Shown: positions 1-7,206, counted from the stretch's first letter. The stretch: DNA of 13,477 nt from Gammaproteobacteria bacterium (GCA_028871235.1 JAGWNO010000041.1:1-13477); one strand, 5' to 3'. Notes: generated from the sequence alone by a model not told the origin. A program made the numbers and translations.

Positions 1-426
1 TTTAAACCGCTGTCCTGGCAACTCAGCATCGGCTGGAGCCACGAATGGATCAGCACCACCCAACGGCCACTGGTAGGCGACGTGCATGGCGGACTGGGCG
101 GCGCCTGGCGGCTTGGTGACGACGTCATGCTGTATGCGATGGCGGAAGGCAGTCTGCTTACCAACGGCGGCGTTCCCAAAGGCTTTGACCTGGGCGTCGG
201 TCCTGAAACCGGCCTGCTCTGGCACCTGACCGGTCGGTGGAATATGCTGGCCGAGGTGGAAGTGCAGCGCTATGCACGCCATCTCGGATTCACCGCGGTG
301 CGCTTCCGTCTCGGCCAGAATTTCGTGCTGACCAGGGATCTGTCGCTGCGCCTGGACCTGACCCGCGAGGGTGACATCCACGCGCCGGCGAACGACGCCT
401 CCCTCAAACTGCTGTGGTATTTCTGA
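1..426 (+). CDS. C-terminal part of an outer-membrane beta-barrel protein (5' end outside window)
   Basis: The reading frame is open from the first base and ends at TGA 424-426, giving 141 residues of a larger protein. The visible part alternates polar and hydrophobic residues in short strands separated by Gly/Asp turns (for example LSWQLSIGWSHEW, VMLYAMAEGSLL, WNMLAEVEVQRY, LSLRLDLTRE). The last residues are LKLLWYF; a terminal aromatic is the usual C-terminal signal of Gram-negative outer-membrane barrels. The pattern resembles the C-terminal barrel of DUF4105 (Lnb N-terminal periplasmic domain) proteins, but the diagnostic N-terminal domain lies outside the window, so that family name is a guess. 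The stop overlaps the start of the next gene (TGATG), so the two are probably co-translated. I am fairly sure of the barrel nature and unsure of the family. Confidence 0.7.
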   Translation, partial: FKPLSWQLSIGWSHEWISTTQRPLVGDVHGGLGGAWRLGDDVMLYAMAEGSLLTNGGVPKGFDLGVGPETGLLWHLTGRWNMLAEVEVQRYARHLGFTAVRFRLGQNFVLTRDLSLRLDLTREGDIHAPANDASLKLLWYF

Positions 427-1289
427 TGCGCCGCAGCCTGTGCCTGCTCATAACGCTGCTGTTGGCCGGCTGCACCAACCTGATCTTCCAGCCCTGGACC
501 GGCCAGCAGCTCAATCCCGCCACGCTCGACATCAAATATCGCGATGTGTTCTTCCGCTCCAGCGACGGTGTGATGCTGCACGGCTGGTTCCTGCCGGCCC
601 AGGGCAGGCCCCAGGGCACGGTGCTGTTCCTGCACGGCAACGCCCAGAACATCAGCGAGCACATCACCAACGTATACTGGCTGCCGGTCCGCGGTTACAA
701 CGTGCTGCTGTTCGATTACCGCGGTTACGGCCTGTCGGATGGCAGCCCGTCGCTGGACGGCGTGCACGCCGACGCCCAGGCGGCACTGGCCAAGGTGTTC
801 AGCATGGAAGATGTGGATCCGCAGCGTGTGGTGGTGCTGGGCCAGAGCCTCGGCGCCGCCATCGCGGTGACGGCGTTGGCGGATTCAGCCTATGCCGGCC
901 GGGTGCGCGGGCTGGCAATCGACAGCAGTTACGCCACCCTGCGCGGCATCGCCCGGCAGAAACTGGCGGGATTCTGGCTCACCTGGCCGCTGCAGTGGCC
1001 ACTGTCATACCTGGTGAGCGACAGATACCGGCCCATCGAAGCCATCCGGAAAATCCATGTGCCGGTGCTCATCATCGGCGGCATCAATGATCCGGTGGTA
1101 TCCATCCGGAACGCGCGTGCGCTGTACGCCGCCGCCCACGCACCGAAAACCCTGTGGGAAATCCCCCATATCCCGCACACCGGAACCTTCAATCTGCCGG
1201 AGTACCGCAGCCGGTTCGTGGCCTGGCTGCAGTCCGTCATGGGCCCTGTGCCCGCCGCGCCTGCAGCTGCCGCGGCCCACGGGCGATGA
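426..1289 (+). CDS. alpha/beta-hydrolase lipoprotein, BEM46/ABHD13-like serine hydrolase
   Basis: Predicted 287-residue serine hydrolase anchored by lipid. I chose ATG 426 over the in-frame GTG 414 because it gives a short Arg-Arg signal peptide ending in the lipobox LAGC (Cys16) and overlaps the previous stop by 1 nt. The hydrolase fold is visible: an oxyanion segment LFLHGNAQN (about 67-75), a YRGYGLSDG loop (98-106), the nucleophile elbow GQSLG with Ser141, an acid-loop segment IIGGINDPVV with Asp222, and a histidine near the end (HIPHTGTFN, probably His251). The C-terminus ends in an Ala/Pro-rich tail. The substrate is unknown; family members act on esters, acyl groups or peptides. Tight coupling to a barrel gene suggests an outer-membrane or periplasmic role, which is inference. 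Fold and catalytic class are secure. Confidence 0.88.
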   Translation: MRRSLCLLITLLLAGCTNLIFQPWTGQQLNPATLDIKYRDVFFRSSDGVMLHGWFLPAQGRPQGTVLFLHGNAQNISEHITNVYWLPVRGYNVLLFDYRGYGLSDGSPSLDGVHADAQAALAKVFSMEDVDPQRVVVLGQSLGAAIAVTALADSAYAGRVRGLAIDSSYATLRGIARQKLAGFWLTWPLQWPLSYLVSDRYRPIEAIRKIHVPVLIIGGINDPVVSIRNARALYAAAHAPKTLWEIPHIPHTGTFNLPEYRSRFVAWLQSVMGPVPAAPAAAAAHGR

Positions 1290-1343
1290 GCCTGCTGCGG
1301 ATGTGGCGCAGTTGAATATACCGGCGTTACGTGCGCCACGCCG

Positions 1344-1784
1344 TCACCAGCTGCCGCTGTTAGCCATGGATATCCAGGGCTCGCGCGGCGGCAACGCAGC
1401 GCCGTTCTGCAGCAATTCGATGGAGATGCCGTCCGGGGTGCGGATGAAGGCCATATGCCCATCCCGCGGCGGCCGGTTGATGACGACGCCCGCCTGCACG
1501 AGCCGCTCACAGAGCGCGTAGATGTCATCCACCCGGTAGGCCAGATGGCCGAAGTTGCGCCCGCCGGCGTAGCCGCGTTCATCCCAGTTCCAGGTGAGTT
1601 CCACCAGAGGCGCTTTGTTGCCGCGCGCCGCCGCCGCGTCCGCCGGTGCGGCGATGAACACCAGCGTGAAACGCCCTTTCTCGTTCTGGCTGCGGGCGAT
1701 CTCCACGAAGCCGAGCTTGTTGCAGAAAAAATCCAGGGACTGTTCCAGGTCCGATACCCGGATCATGGTGTGCAGGTACTGCAT
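1344..1784 (-). CDS. gloA: lactoylglutathione lyase / VOC-family glyoxalase I
   Basis: A 146-residue vicinal oxygen chelate protein. Glyoxalase I isomerises the glutathione hemithioacetal of methylglyoxal to S-lactoylglutathione in the cytoplasm. The four metal-ligand positions of GloA can be matched: His5 (LHTMIRV), Glu62 (LVELTWNW), His80 (FGHLAYRV) and Glu123 (GISIELLQ). Both halves of the paired VOC fold are present in a normal-length chain, slightly longer than E. coli GloA. A longer frame begins further upstream, but ATG 1784 is preceded by a GGAGG (complement of 1791-1795) with 6-nt spacing and starts with the expected MxxLHTM sequence. The segment before the last ligand is shorter than in E. 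coli (RPPRDGHMAFIRTPDG), so a related VOC enzyme with another substrate cannot be excluded. It lies 81 nt downstream of the carbonic anhydrase gene on the same strand. Confidence 0.85.
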   Translation of the reverse strand: MQYLHTMIRVSDLEQSLDFFCNKLGFVEIARSQNEKGRFTLVFIAAPADAAAARGNKAPLVELTWNWDERGYAGGRNFGHLAYRVDDIYALCERLVQAGVVINRPPRDGHMAFIRTPDGISIELLQNGAALPPREPWISMANSGSW

Positions 1785-1790
1785 GCCAGG

Positions 1791-1795
1791 CCTCC
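1791..1795 (-). promoter_or_regulatory. ribosome binding site of the glyoxalase gene
   Basis: The minus strand reads GGAGG here, 6 nt before ATG 1784. It decides the start in favour of 1784 over upstream in-frame codons that have no comparable Shine-Dalgarno sequence. Confidence 0.75.
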
Positions 1796-1816
1796 AACAC
1801 AAACGCATTAGTGACA

Positions 1817-1853
1817 CGCAAACCTTCCACGCAGGCGAAGGCGTGAGTTTGCG
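1817..1853 (-). repeat. inverted repeat between the carbonic anhydrase and glyoxalase genes
   Basis: CGCAAAC (1817-1823) and GTTTGCG (1847-1853) are perfect 7-nt complements. Inside them CCTTC (1823-1827) and GAAGG (1837-1841) can also pair. No T-run follows on either strand, so it is not a standard intrinsic terminator. It could be an intercistronic mRNA hairpin or a chance pairing in GC-rich DNA. Confidence 0.4.
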
Positions 1854-1865
1854 CGGCGGGCCGGG

Positions 1866-2399
1866 CTAAGCGCCGGTCAAATACCGGTCCTTGAGCCGCA
1901 CGTAGTGGGCGGCGGAATAGCGCAACATCCCGATTTCATCCGCTGTCAGCCGGCGCACCGCTTGCGCCGGACTGCCGCGGTACAGATGGCCGCCCTGCAG
2001 CCGTTTGCCCGGACTCACCAGGCTGCCGGCAGCCAGCAGCACTTGGTCCTCGATCACGGCGCCATCCATGACGATGGCCCCCATGCCGATGAGACAGCGG
2101 TGGCCGATGCGGCAGGCATGCAGCAGGCACCGGTGGCCCACGGTCACCTCCTCGCCAATCACCAGCGGCAGGCCGCCCGGTGAATAGGGACCGTCGTGGG
2201 TGACGTGCAGCACGGCCAGGTCCTGGATATTGGTGCGTGCACCGATGCTGATGTCGTTCACGTCACCGCGTGCCACCGCCAATGGCCACAGCGACACATC
2301 ATCTCCCAGGGTCACCCGGCCGATGACCACGGCGGCCGCATCCACGTACACATTCCTGCCGACGATGGGCAGCACGCCCTGGTACGGTCTGACCGGCAT
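1866..2399 (-). CDS. gamma carbonic anhydrase family protein, YrdA type (left-handed beta-helix)
   Basis: A 177-residue hexapeptide-repeat protein that should form a trimeric left-handed beta-helix. The imperfect [LIV]-G-x4 repeats run from about residue 12 to 145 (VVIGRVTLGDDVSL, LVIGEEVTVGHRCLL, CRIGHRCLIGMGAIV). The metal site of gamma carbonic anhydrases can be matched: His65 (QDLAVLH), His89 and His94 (GHRCLLH, 5 apart as in Cam), plus Arg44, Asp46 and Gln59 at the expected spacing. The C-terminal RYSAAHYVRLKDRYL helix is typical of YrdA homologues, whose carbonic anhydrase activity is often weak or unproven. ATG 2399 was chosen because GGAGGGGG (complement of 2401-2408) precedes it; the upstream extension of the frame looks non-coding. 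It diverges from lemA. Family certain, catalytic activity uncertain. Confidence 0.92.
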   Translation of the reverse strand: MPVRPYQGVLPIVGRNVYVDAAAVVIGRVTLGDDVSLWPLAVARGDVNDISIGARTNIQDLAVLHVTHDGPYSPGGLPLVIGEEVTVGHRCLLHACRIGHRCLIGMGAIVMDGAVIEDQVLLAAGSLVSPGKRLQGGHLYRGSPAQAVRRLTADEIGMLRYSAAHYVRLKDRYLTGA

Positions 2400-2452
2400 A
2401 CCCCCTCCGCGGCAACGCGCCGTCCCGGCCGCAACACCGCCTTGCCGCCAGG

Positions 2453-2479
2453 TTACGGACTGTGTCCCAAGTGTATACT
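2453..2479 (+). promoter_or_regulatory. possible sigma70-type promoter for lemA
   Basis: TATACT at 2474-2479 matches the -10 consensus at 5 of 6 positions and lies 33 nt before the lemA start. The best -35 candidate is TTACGG at 2453-2458, with a short 15-nt spacer. The position in the divergent intergenic region is sensible, but the -35 match and spacing are poor. Confidence 0.35.
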
Positions 2480-2512
2480 GCGATGCGTTACAACTCACGC
2501 TTGGGGAAAACC

Positions 2513-3085
2513 ATGAGCGTCACCGGCTTTATTATCCTGGCGATCATCATCGTCATCCTGGTTTATGCCGTGCTGCTCTACAACAACCTGGTGTCCCTGA
2601 AGAACAACGTCGCCAAAGCCTGGGCCAACATCGACGTGCTGCTGAAACAGCGCCATGACGAGCTGCCGAAACTGGTGGAGACCTGCAAGCAGTACATGGG
2701 TTACGAGCAGCAGACGCTTGAGAAGGTCATGCAGGCACGCGCTGCGGTGCAGCAGGCACGCGAGAGCGGCAACGTGGCGGCATTGGGGCCGGCGGAAGCC
2801 CAGCTGCGTTCCATGATCGGCAATCTGTATGCCGTGGCGGAAGCCTATCCGCAGCTCAAGGCCAATGAATCCTTCCAGCAGCTGCAGGCCCGCATCACCG
2901 GTCTCGAGAACAGCATCGCCGACCGGCGCGAGTTTTACAATGACAGCGTGAATGTCTTCAACATCCGCACCGAGCAGTTCCCGGATTCCATCATCGCGGG
3001 CAATTTCGGCTTCAAGCAGGCGCATCTGCTGGAATTCAGCAATGCAGAGAAGCAGGATGTCAATGTGAAGGCCCTGTTCGGCTGA
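2513..3085 (+). CDS. lemA: LemA family membrane-anchored protein
   Basis: A 190-residue LemA-family protein. One N-terminal transmembrane segment (about residues 4-25, FIILAIIIVILVYAVLLY) is followed by the family hallmark YNNLVSLKNNVAKAWANIDVLLKQRHDELPKL (about 25-55). A long helical, coiled-coil-like domain follows and holds the conserved LKANESFQQLQ and the IADRREFYND/NVFN motif. LemA proteins fold as a helical bundle facing outside the cytoplasmic membrane with a very short N-terminus inside; their biochemical role is not established. ATG 2513 is preceded by TTGGGGAAAACC, a usable Shine-Dalgarno, and its TM begins at once as in homologues; the in-frame GTG 2462 would add a non-conserved leader. 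The next gene begins 11 nt after the stop and almost certainly forms a pair with it. Confidence 0.95.
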   Translation: MSVTGFIILAIIIVILVYAVLLYNNLVSLKNNVAKAWANIDVLLKQRHDELPKLVETCKQYMGYEQQTLEKVMQARAAVQQARESGNVAALGPAEAQLRSMIGNLYAVAEAYPQLKANESFQQLQARITGLENSIADRREFYNDSVNVFNIRTEQFPDSIIAGNFGFKQAHLLEFSNAEKQDVNVKALFG

Positions 3086-3099
3086 GGTGAACCGGCTTG
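3085..3099 (+). promoter_or_regulatory. Shine-Dalgarno supporting a TTG start
   Basis: AGGTGA at 3085-3090, overlapping the last base of the lemA stop, is 6 nt before TTG 3097. No ATG or GTG nearby in this frame has a comparable site, and the TTG is directly followed by a plausible N-terminus (NLFDPTGWIAVI). The overlap suggests translational coupling with lemA. Confidence 0.65.
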
Positions 3100-4071
3100 A
3101 ATCTGTTTGATCCGACGGGCTGGATAGCGGTCATCCGGTCCGCCAGTCCGGGCGATTTCTGGTTCTGGACCACGTGCGTATGCGCAGCGGCGGTGGCGGC
3201 ATTCTTCGCCACTTTCCATTTTTTCAATCGCGCACGCCTCATCGAGGATATCCCACAGTCACTGATCCGTTCCGCCGCCCAGGGCTACGTGGAACTGCAG
3301 GGTCGCGGCGCGCTCATGCCGGGCGCTCCCATCATCGCCCCGCTCACCGGCACCCGCTGCCTGTGGTGGGCCTGCAAGATCGAGGAACGTGGGACCGGCT
3401 CGAAAGGCCGCGGTGCGTGGCAGCTCGTCTCCCACAGGAGCAGCGACGATCTGTTCTGCATGGATGACGGCACGGGACAGTGCGTGATAGATCCGGAGGG
3501 AGCCGAGGTATTCCCGTCGCTGCGCCAGGTGTGGTACGGCGATACCCCGGACCCTATAGGCGGGCCCAAGCTCGGCAGCCTGGGCATCGGTTCCCGTTAC
3601 CGCTACGAGGAACAACGCATCCACGACGGCGATCCGCTCTATGCCCTGGGTTATTTCCATACACAGGGCGGTGGTGCCAGCGCCGCCGACATCAATGAGG
3701 AAGTGCGGCAGCTGCTGGTGGAGTGGAAAAAAGACCAGGCGGCGCTGTTGCGGCGTTTCGACAAAAACCACGACGGCCAAGTCGATATGCAGGAATGGGA
3801 CTTGGCACGCACCGCGGCGCGCCAGCAGGTTCTGGAGAGCGAGCGCGAAGCCGTGATGCGCCCCCCGGTGAACCTGCTCGCACGCGCGCCTGACGGCCGG
3901 CCTTTCATCCTCTCCGACGTGCCGCAGAAAAAACTCGAGGGCCGTTTCCGGCTGTGGGCGGCAGCCTGTCTCGCCGCATTCCTGGTGAGCGGTGCTGCCG
4001 GCGTATTCCTGGTCACCCATCGTCTGCAATCCCCGCCGGCTGCGGTGACACAGCAGCATCCCGACCCGTGA
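3097..4071 (+). CDS. GIDE-domain membrane protein with an EF-hand
   Basis: A 324-residue membrane protein with two transmembrane segments (about 21-43 and 286-308) flanking a soluble domain. After TM1 comes the GIDE-type sequence IPQSLIRSAAQGYVELQG (52-69), then PLTGTRCLWWACKIEE (82-97) and MDDGTGQCVIDPEGAEV (122-138), all typical of the bacterial relatives of the domain found in the mitochondrial E3 ligase MUL1/GIDE. No RING finger follows: the cysteines (27, 29, 88, 93, 121, 129) do not form a RING pattern, so ubiquitin ligase activity should not be assumed. Between the GIDE domain and TM2 is a canonical calcium-binding EF-hand loop, DKNHDGQVDMQE (222-233), with Asp/Asn/Asp/Gly and terminal Glu in place. 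The start is TTG with a good Shine-Dalgarno. It sits directly behind lemA, so the two products probably work together at the inner membrane; the function is unknown. Confidence 0.88.
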   Translation: MNLFDPTGWIAVIRSASPGDFWFWTTCVCAAAVAAFFATFHFFNRARLIEDIPQSLIRSAAQGYVELQGRGALMPGAPIIAPLTGTRCLWWACKIEERGTGSKGRGAWQLVSHRSSDDLFCMDDGTGQCVIDPEGAEVFPSLRQVWYGDTPDPIGGPKLGSLGIGSRYRYEEQRIHDGDPLYALGYFHTQGGGASAADINEEVRQLLVEWKKDQAALLRRFDKNHDGQVDMQEWDLARTAARQQVLESEREAVMRPPVNLLARAPDGRPFILSDVPQKKLEGRFRLWAAACLAAFLVSGAAGVFLVTHRLQSPPAAVTQQHPDP

Positions 4072-4113
4072 TAGACTGCCTTTGGCATCAAACCTGCCGA
4101 TTTTCCGCATTCC

Positions 4114-6153
4114 ATGAGCAATCCACTGTTGTCCTGCGACGGCCTGCCGCCGTTTTCACGCATCCACGCCGAGCACATCGAGCCCGCCGTGGATGCGGTG
4201 CTGGTCGAGAACCGCGCCGTCCTGGCACAGATGACCGGCGACACGCCCGCCAGCTGGGACGGATTCGTGGAGCCGCTGCAGAGTCTTGATGAGCGGCTGC
4301 ACCGCGCCTGGTCGCCGGCAGTGCATCTCAACGCGGTGATGAACTCGGCGGCCATCCGCAAGGCCTATAATTCCTGCCTGCCAAAACTGAGTGACTACGC
4401 CACCGCGCTCGGCCAGAATCAGGCGCTGCAGCACGGTTACGCGGCGCTGCGCAATGGACCCGAATGGTCCGGCTATACGCCGGCGCAGCGCAAACTCATC
4501 AGCGACGCCTTGCGGGATTTCCGTCTCTCCGGCGTGGACCTGCCAGCGGCGGAAAAGAGCCGATTCCGCGGGATTATGCAGCAGCTCTGCATGCTCGAAG
4601 CCCGCTTCGAGGAAAACCTGCTGGACGCCACCCACGGCTGGTACCGGCAGGTGACTGACGCGCGCAGCGCAAACGGGATCCCGCAAACGGCGCTGGCGCG
4701 CGCCCGTCACGAGGCGCAACTGCGGCAGTTGGACGGCTATGTATTCACCTTGGATTATCCCAGCTACTCCGCCGTTATCCGCCACGCCGATGATCGTGGA
4801 TTGCGCCAGGAAATGTACTACGCCTATAGCACGCGCGCATCCGACCGGGGACCGAACGCCGGCCGCTGGGACAACGGTGTCATCATGCGCGACATCCTGC
4901 GTCTGCGGCATGCGGTCGCGGTGCTCACAGGTTTCGGCAATTACAGTGAATACTCCCTCGCCAGCAAGATGCTGGGCACGCCGCAGGAGGTGTTGACCTT
5001 CCTTACCGGCCTGGTGGATCGCTGCCGCGCCGACGGACAGCGTGAATTCGCAGAACTGGCCGAGTACGCCCGCGCGCGGGATGGCCTGCATGAGCTCGCC
5101 GCCTGGGACATGAGCTACTACGCGGAGAAACTCAAGCAACAGCGCTATGCCGTCTCCACGGAGATGCTGCGCCCTTACTTTCCCGTGGAACGGGTGCGCA
5201 CGGGCCTGTTTGCCGTCATGCAGCGGCTCTATGGCATCAAGCTGCTTGAAATTCCAGGCGCCGATGTCTGGCACGCCGATGTGAAACTGTACGAGATTCG
5301 CGATGAGTCCGGCGCCCGGTGCGGCCGCCTGTATATGGATCTGTTCGCCCGTCCCGGCAAACGCAACGGCGCCTGGATGGACGATGCCTTAAGCCGCCGG
5401 CGTACGTCGCAGGGCGTGCAGACCCCGGTTGCCTATCTCACCTGCAATTTCCCGCCGCCCGTGAGCGACAGCCCTTCGCTGCTCAGTCACGACGAGGTGT
5501 TGACCCTGTTTCATGAGTTCGGCCATTGTCTGCATCACCTGCTCACGCAGGTGGACTACCCCGCCGTCGCCGGCATCAACGGTGTCGCCTGGGACGCGGT
5601 GGAATTGCCGAGTCAGTTTCACGAAAATTTCGCCTGGACCCGCGAGGGCCTGGCAATGGTGAGCGGCCATTACCAGACCGGCGAGCCGCTGCCTGCGGCG
5701 CTTTACCAGAAAATGCTGGATGCACGGCGTTTCCATGCGGCACTGTCCATGCTTACGCAGCTGGAGTACGCGCTGTTTGATTTCCGCCTGCATCTGCGCG
5801 CCGGCACGCAAATCGACAGCGAGTATGTCGCGCGGACCCTGGCATCAACCAGGCGCGAATTGAGCGTGCTGCCGGTACCGGAATGGGACCGTTTCGCCCA
5901 CAGCTTCTCGCACATATTCGCCGGCGGGTACGCGGCGGGTTACTACAGTTATCTGTGGGCGGAGGTGCTGGCCGCGGATGCCTATGCCGCCTTCGAGGAA
6001 ACCGGGATATTCAACCGTGCCATCGGCCGGCGTTTCATGGACACCATACTCGGCCAGGGGGGCAGTCGCGAAGCCATGGAACTGTTCGTGGAATTCCGCG
6101 GCCGAGAACCCACCCTCGACGCCTTCCTGAAACTCAACGGCATTGCGGCCTGA
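4114..6153 (+). CDS. prlC: oligopeptidase A (M3 family zinc metallopeptidase)
   Basis: A 679-residue cytoplasmic peptidase, the same length as E. coli OpdA/PrlC, which cleaves short peptides including signal-peptide fragments. The zinc motif HEFGH is at 467-471 with Glu468 as the catalytic base, and the third ligand is Glu497 (WDAVELPSQF). The substrate-binding region FSHIFAGGYAAGYYSYLW carries His600, Tyr606 and Tyr610, which match the conserved His/Tyr positions of thimet-type oligopeptidases. The N-terminus begins with the family-typical LPPFSRIHAEHIEPAVD. There is no strong Shine-Dalgarno before ATG 4114, and only 42 nt separate it from the GIDE gene stop, so it may be read through from upstream. 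A yrdA-type gene close to prlC is also an arrangement I recall from Pseudomonas. I see no frameshift or missing catalytic residue. Confidence 0.97.
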   Translation: MSNPLLSCDGLPPFSRIHAEHIEPAVDAVLVENRAVLAQMTGDTPASWDGFVEPLQSLDERLHRAWSPAVHLNAVMNSAAIRKAYNSCLPKLSDYATALGQNQALQHGYAALRNGPEWSGYTPAQRKLISDALRDFRLSGVDLPAAEKSRFRGIMQQLCMLEARFEENLLDATHGWYRQVTDARSANGIPQTALARARHEAQLRQLDGYVFTLDYPSYSAVIRHADDRGLRQEMYYAYSTRASDRGPNAGRWDNGVIMRDILRLRHAVAVLTGFGNYSEYSLASKMLGTPQEVLTFLTGLVDRCRADGQREFAELAEYARARDGLHELAAWDMSYYAEKLKQQRYAVSTEMLRPYFPVERVRTGLFAVMQRLYGIKLLEIPGADVWHADVKLYEIRDESGARCGRLYMDLFARPGKRNGAWMDDALSRRRTSQGVQTPVAYLTCNFPPPVSDSPSLLSHDEVLTLFHEFGHCLHHLLTQVDYPAVAGINGVAWDAVELPSQFHENFAWTREGLAMVSGHYQTGEPLPAALYQKMLDARRFHAALSMLTQLEYALFDFRLHLRAGTQIDSEYVARTLASTRRELSVLPVPEWDRFAHSFSHIFAGGYAAGYYSYLWAEVLAADAYAAFEETGIFNRAIGRRFMDTILGQGGSREAMELFVEFRGREPTLDAFLKLNGIAA

Positions 6154-6257
6154 TGTGTGCCCGGTGGAGGCGGCAATTCCGGCCGCGATAAAGCCGGGCC
6201 GGCGCAGTGGGCATGGGCGGACCCGGGCAACAGCCGCGTTTTTGTGAGACCAAAGCA

Positions 6258-7022
6258 ATGAAGATCGCAACCTGGAATGTGAACTCCCTGCGTGTGCGCC
6301 TGCCGCAGGTGCTGCGCTGGCTGGATGTCCACCGGCCCGATGTGCTGGCGCTCCAGGAAACCAAAACCGAGGATCGGGATTTCCCCGCCGATGAGTTCCA
6401 GCGCAGCGGCTACCACGCGGCCTTCACCGGCCAGCCCGCCTACAACGGCGTAGCGCTGCTCGCCCGCGATCCGCCGCATGAGTTGCTCACCGCCCTGCCC
6501 GGTTCCGATGATCCGCAACGGCGGGTGCTTGCCGCCACCGTGGGCGAGGTGCGCGTGCTGAATGTGTACGTGCCCAACGGCCAGAGCCTGGACTCGGACA
6601 AATACCGTTACAAGCTCGAGTGGCTCGCACAACTCAATCGGTGGCTCGGGGAGTTGCTGCATCATTACCCCAGGCTCGTGGTGCTCGGCGACTTCAACAT
6701 CGCACCGGAAGACCGGGATGTGCATGATGCGGAGATGTGGCGGGGTCAGGTGCTGGTGAGCGCCGCGGAACGGGCGGCATTCCGTTCGCTGCTCGACCAG
6801 GGACTCACCGACAGCTTCCGGCTGTTCGAACAGGCCGGCGGACATTACAGCTGGTGGGATTATCGCGCCGCCGCGTTCCGGCGCAATCTGGGTTTGCGTA
6901 TCGATCATATCCTGCTGTCGGCGGAACTCGCGGCACGCTGCCACGGCACCCGCATCGATCGCGAACCGCGGGCCTGGGAACGGCCTTCCGATCACGCACC
7001 GGTGACCACCGAACTCAGCTGA
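6258..7022 (+). CDS. xthA: exodeoxyribonuclease III / AP endonuclease (ExoIII family)
   Basis: A 254-residue enzyme of the endonuclease/exonuclease/phosphatase fold that cuts DNA 5' to abasic sites and degrades one strand of duplex DNA in base-excision repair. The active-site residues are present: Asn7 (TWNVNSLR), Glu34 (LALQETK), the NVYVPNG tyrosine segment, Asp145 and Asn147 (LGDFNIAP), Asp216 (LRIDHILLS) and His246 (PSDHAPV). The YSWWDYRAAAFRRN segment is the family signature before the last catalytic loop. ATG 6258 starts exactly at the conserved MKIATWNVNS; the in-frame upstream extension to 6207 adds an unconserved leader. The Shine-Dalgarno is weak. The gene follows prlC by 104 nt. 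ExoIII paralogues exist in many genomes, so the xthA name is by family rather than proven orthology. Confidence 0.95.
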   Translation: MKIATWNVNSLRVRLPQVLRWLDVHRPDVLALQETKTEDRDFPADEFQRSGYHAAFTGQPAYNGVALLARDPPHELLTALPGSDDPQRRVLAATVGEVRVLNVYVPNGQSLDSDKYRYKLEWLAQLNRWLGELLHHYPRLVVLGDFNIAPEDRDVHDAEMWRGQVLVSAAERAAFRSLLDQGLTDSFRLFEQAGGHYSWWDYRAAAFRRNLGLRIDHILLSAELAARCHGTRIDREPRAWERPSDHAPVTTELS

Positions 7023-7086
7023 GTCCTTGCAAGCTGTCGCCAACCATCCCGCCGGGAGGGTACGCACCGGCCGTGTGCATGTTTAC

Positions 7087-7101
7087 GGCCCGGCCCGGCC
7101 C
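7087..7101. repeat. three tandem copies of GGCCC
   Basis: GGCCC occurs three times in a row without interruption in the non-coding gap after the ExoIII gene. It is a simple low-complexity repeat and a possible site of slippage; no function is implied. Confidence 0.6.
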
Positions 7102-7200
7102 GGAGGCTGCGGCCGACTCAATTCGGCGGGCAGGCTGTCAACCGCCCCATGCTTCACGCCGTTAGGCGCATGTAGGATTCACTGCAGACAATGTTCCTGA

Positions 7201-7206
7201 GGGAGG
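7201..7206 (+). promoter_or_regulatory. strong ribosome binding site of the lipoprotein gene
   Basis: GGGAGG ends 6 nt before ATG 7213, a near-ideal Shine-Dalgarno. It fixes the start and suggests the lipoprotein is well translated when its mRNA is made. Confidence 0.8.

Noticed and set aside
3097..4071. E3 ubiquitin ligase activity for the GIDE-domain protein
   Set aside because: Some databases use that name for the family, but no RING finger cysteine/histidine pattern is present in this protein.
4156..5274. Long open frame on the minus strand (372 codons) opposite the oligopeptidase gene
   Set aside because: It is antisense to a gene with full catalytic motifs; its translation is compositionally odd and matches no family I recognise. 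Such frames are expected in GC-rich coding DNA.
6179..6243. Possible terminator between prlC and the ExoIII gene: CCGGCC/GGCCGG stem at 6179-6202 and a T-run at 6239-6243
   Set aside because: The stem has a 12-nt loop and the T-run is far from it; the pairing next to the T-run is only 4 bp. Not good enough to call.
5982..7067. Long minus-strand frame (361 codons) opposite the end of prlC and the ExoIII gene
   Set aside because: It covers two well-supported + strand genes and their gap, with no recognisable motif.
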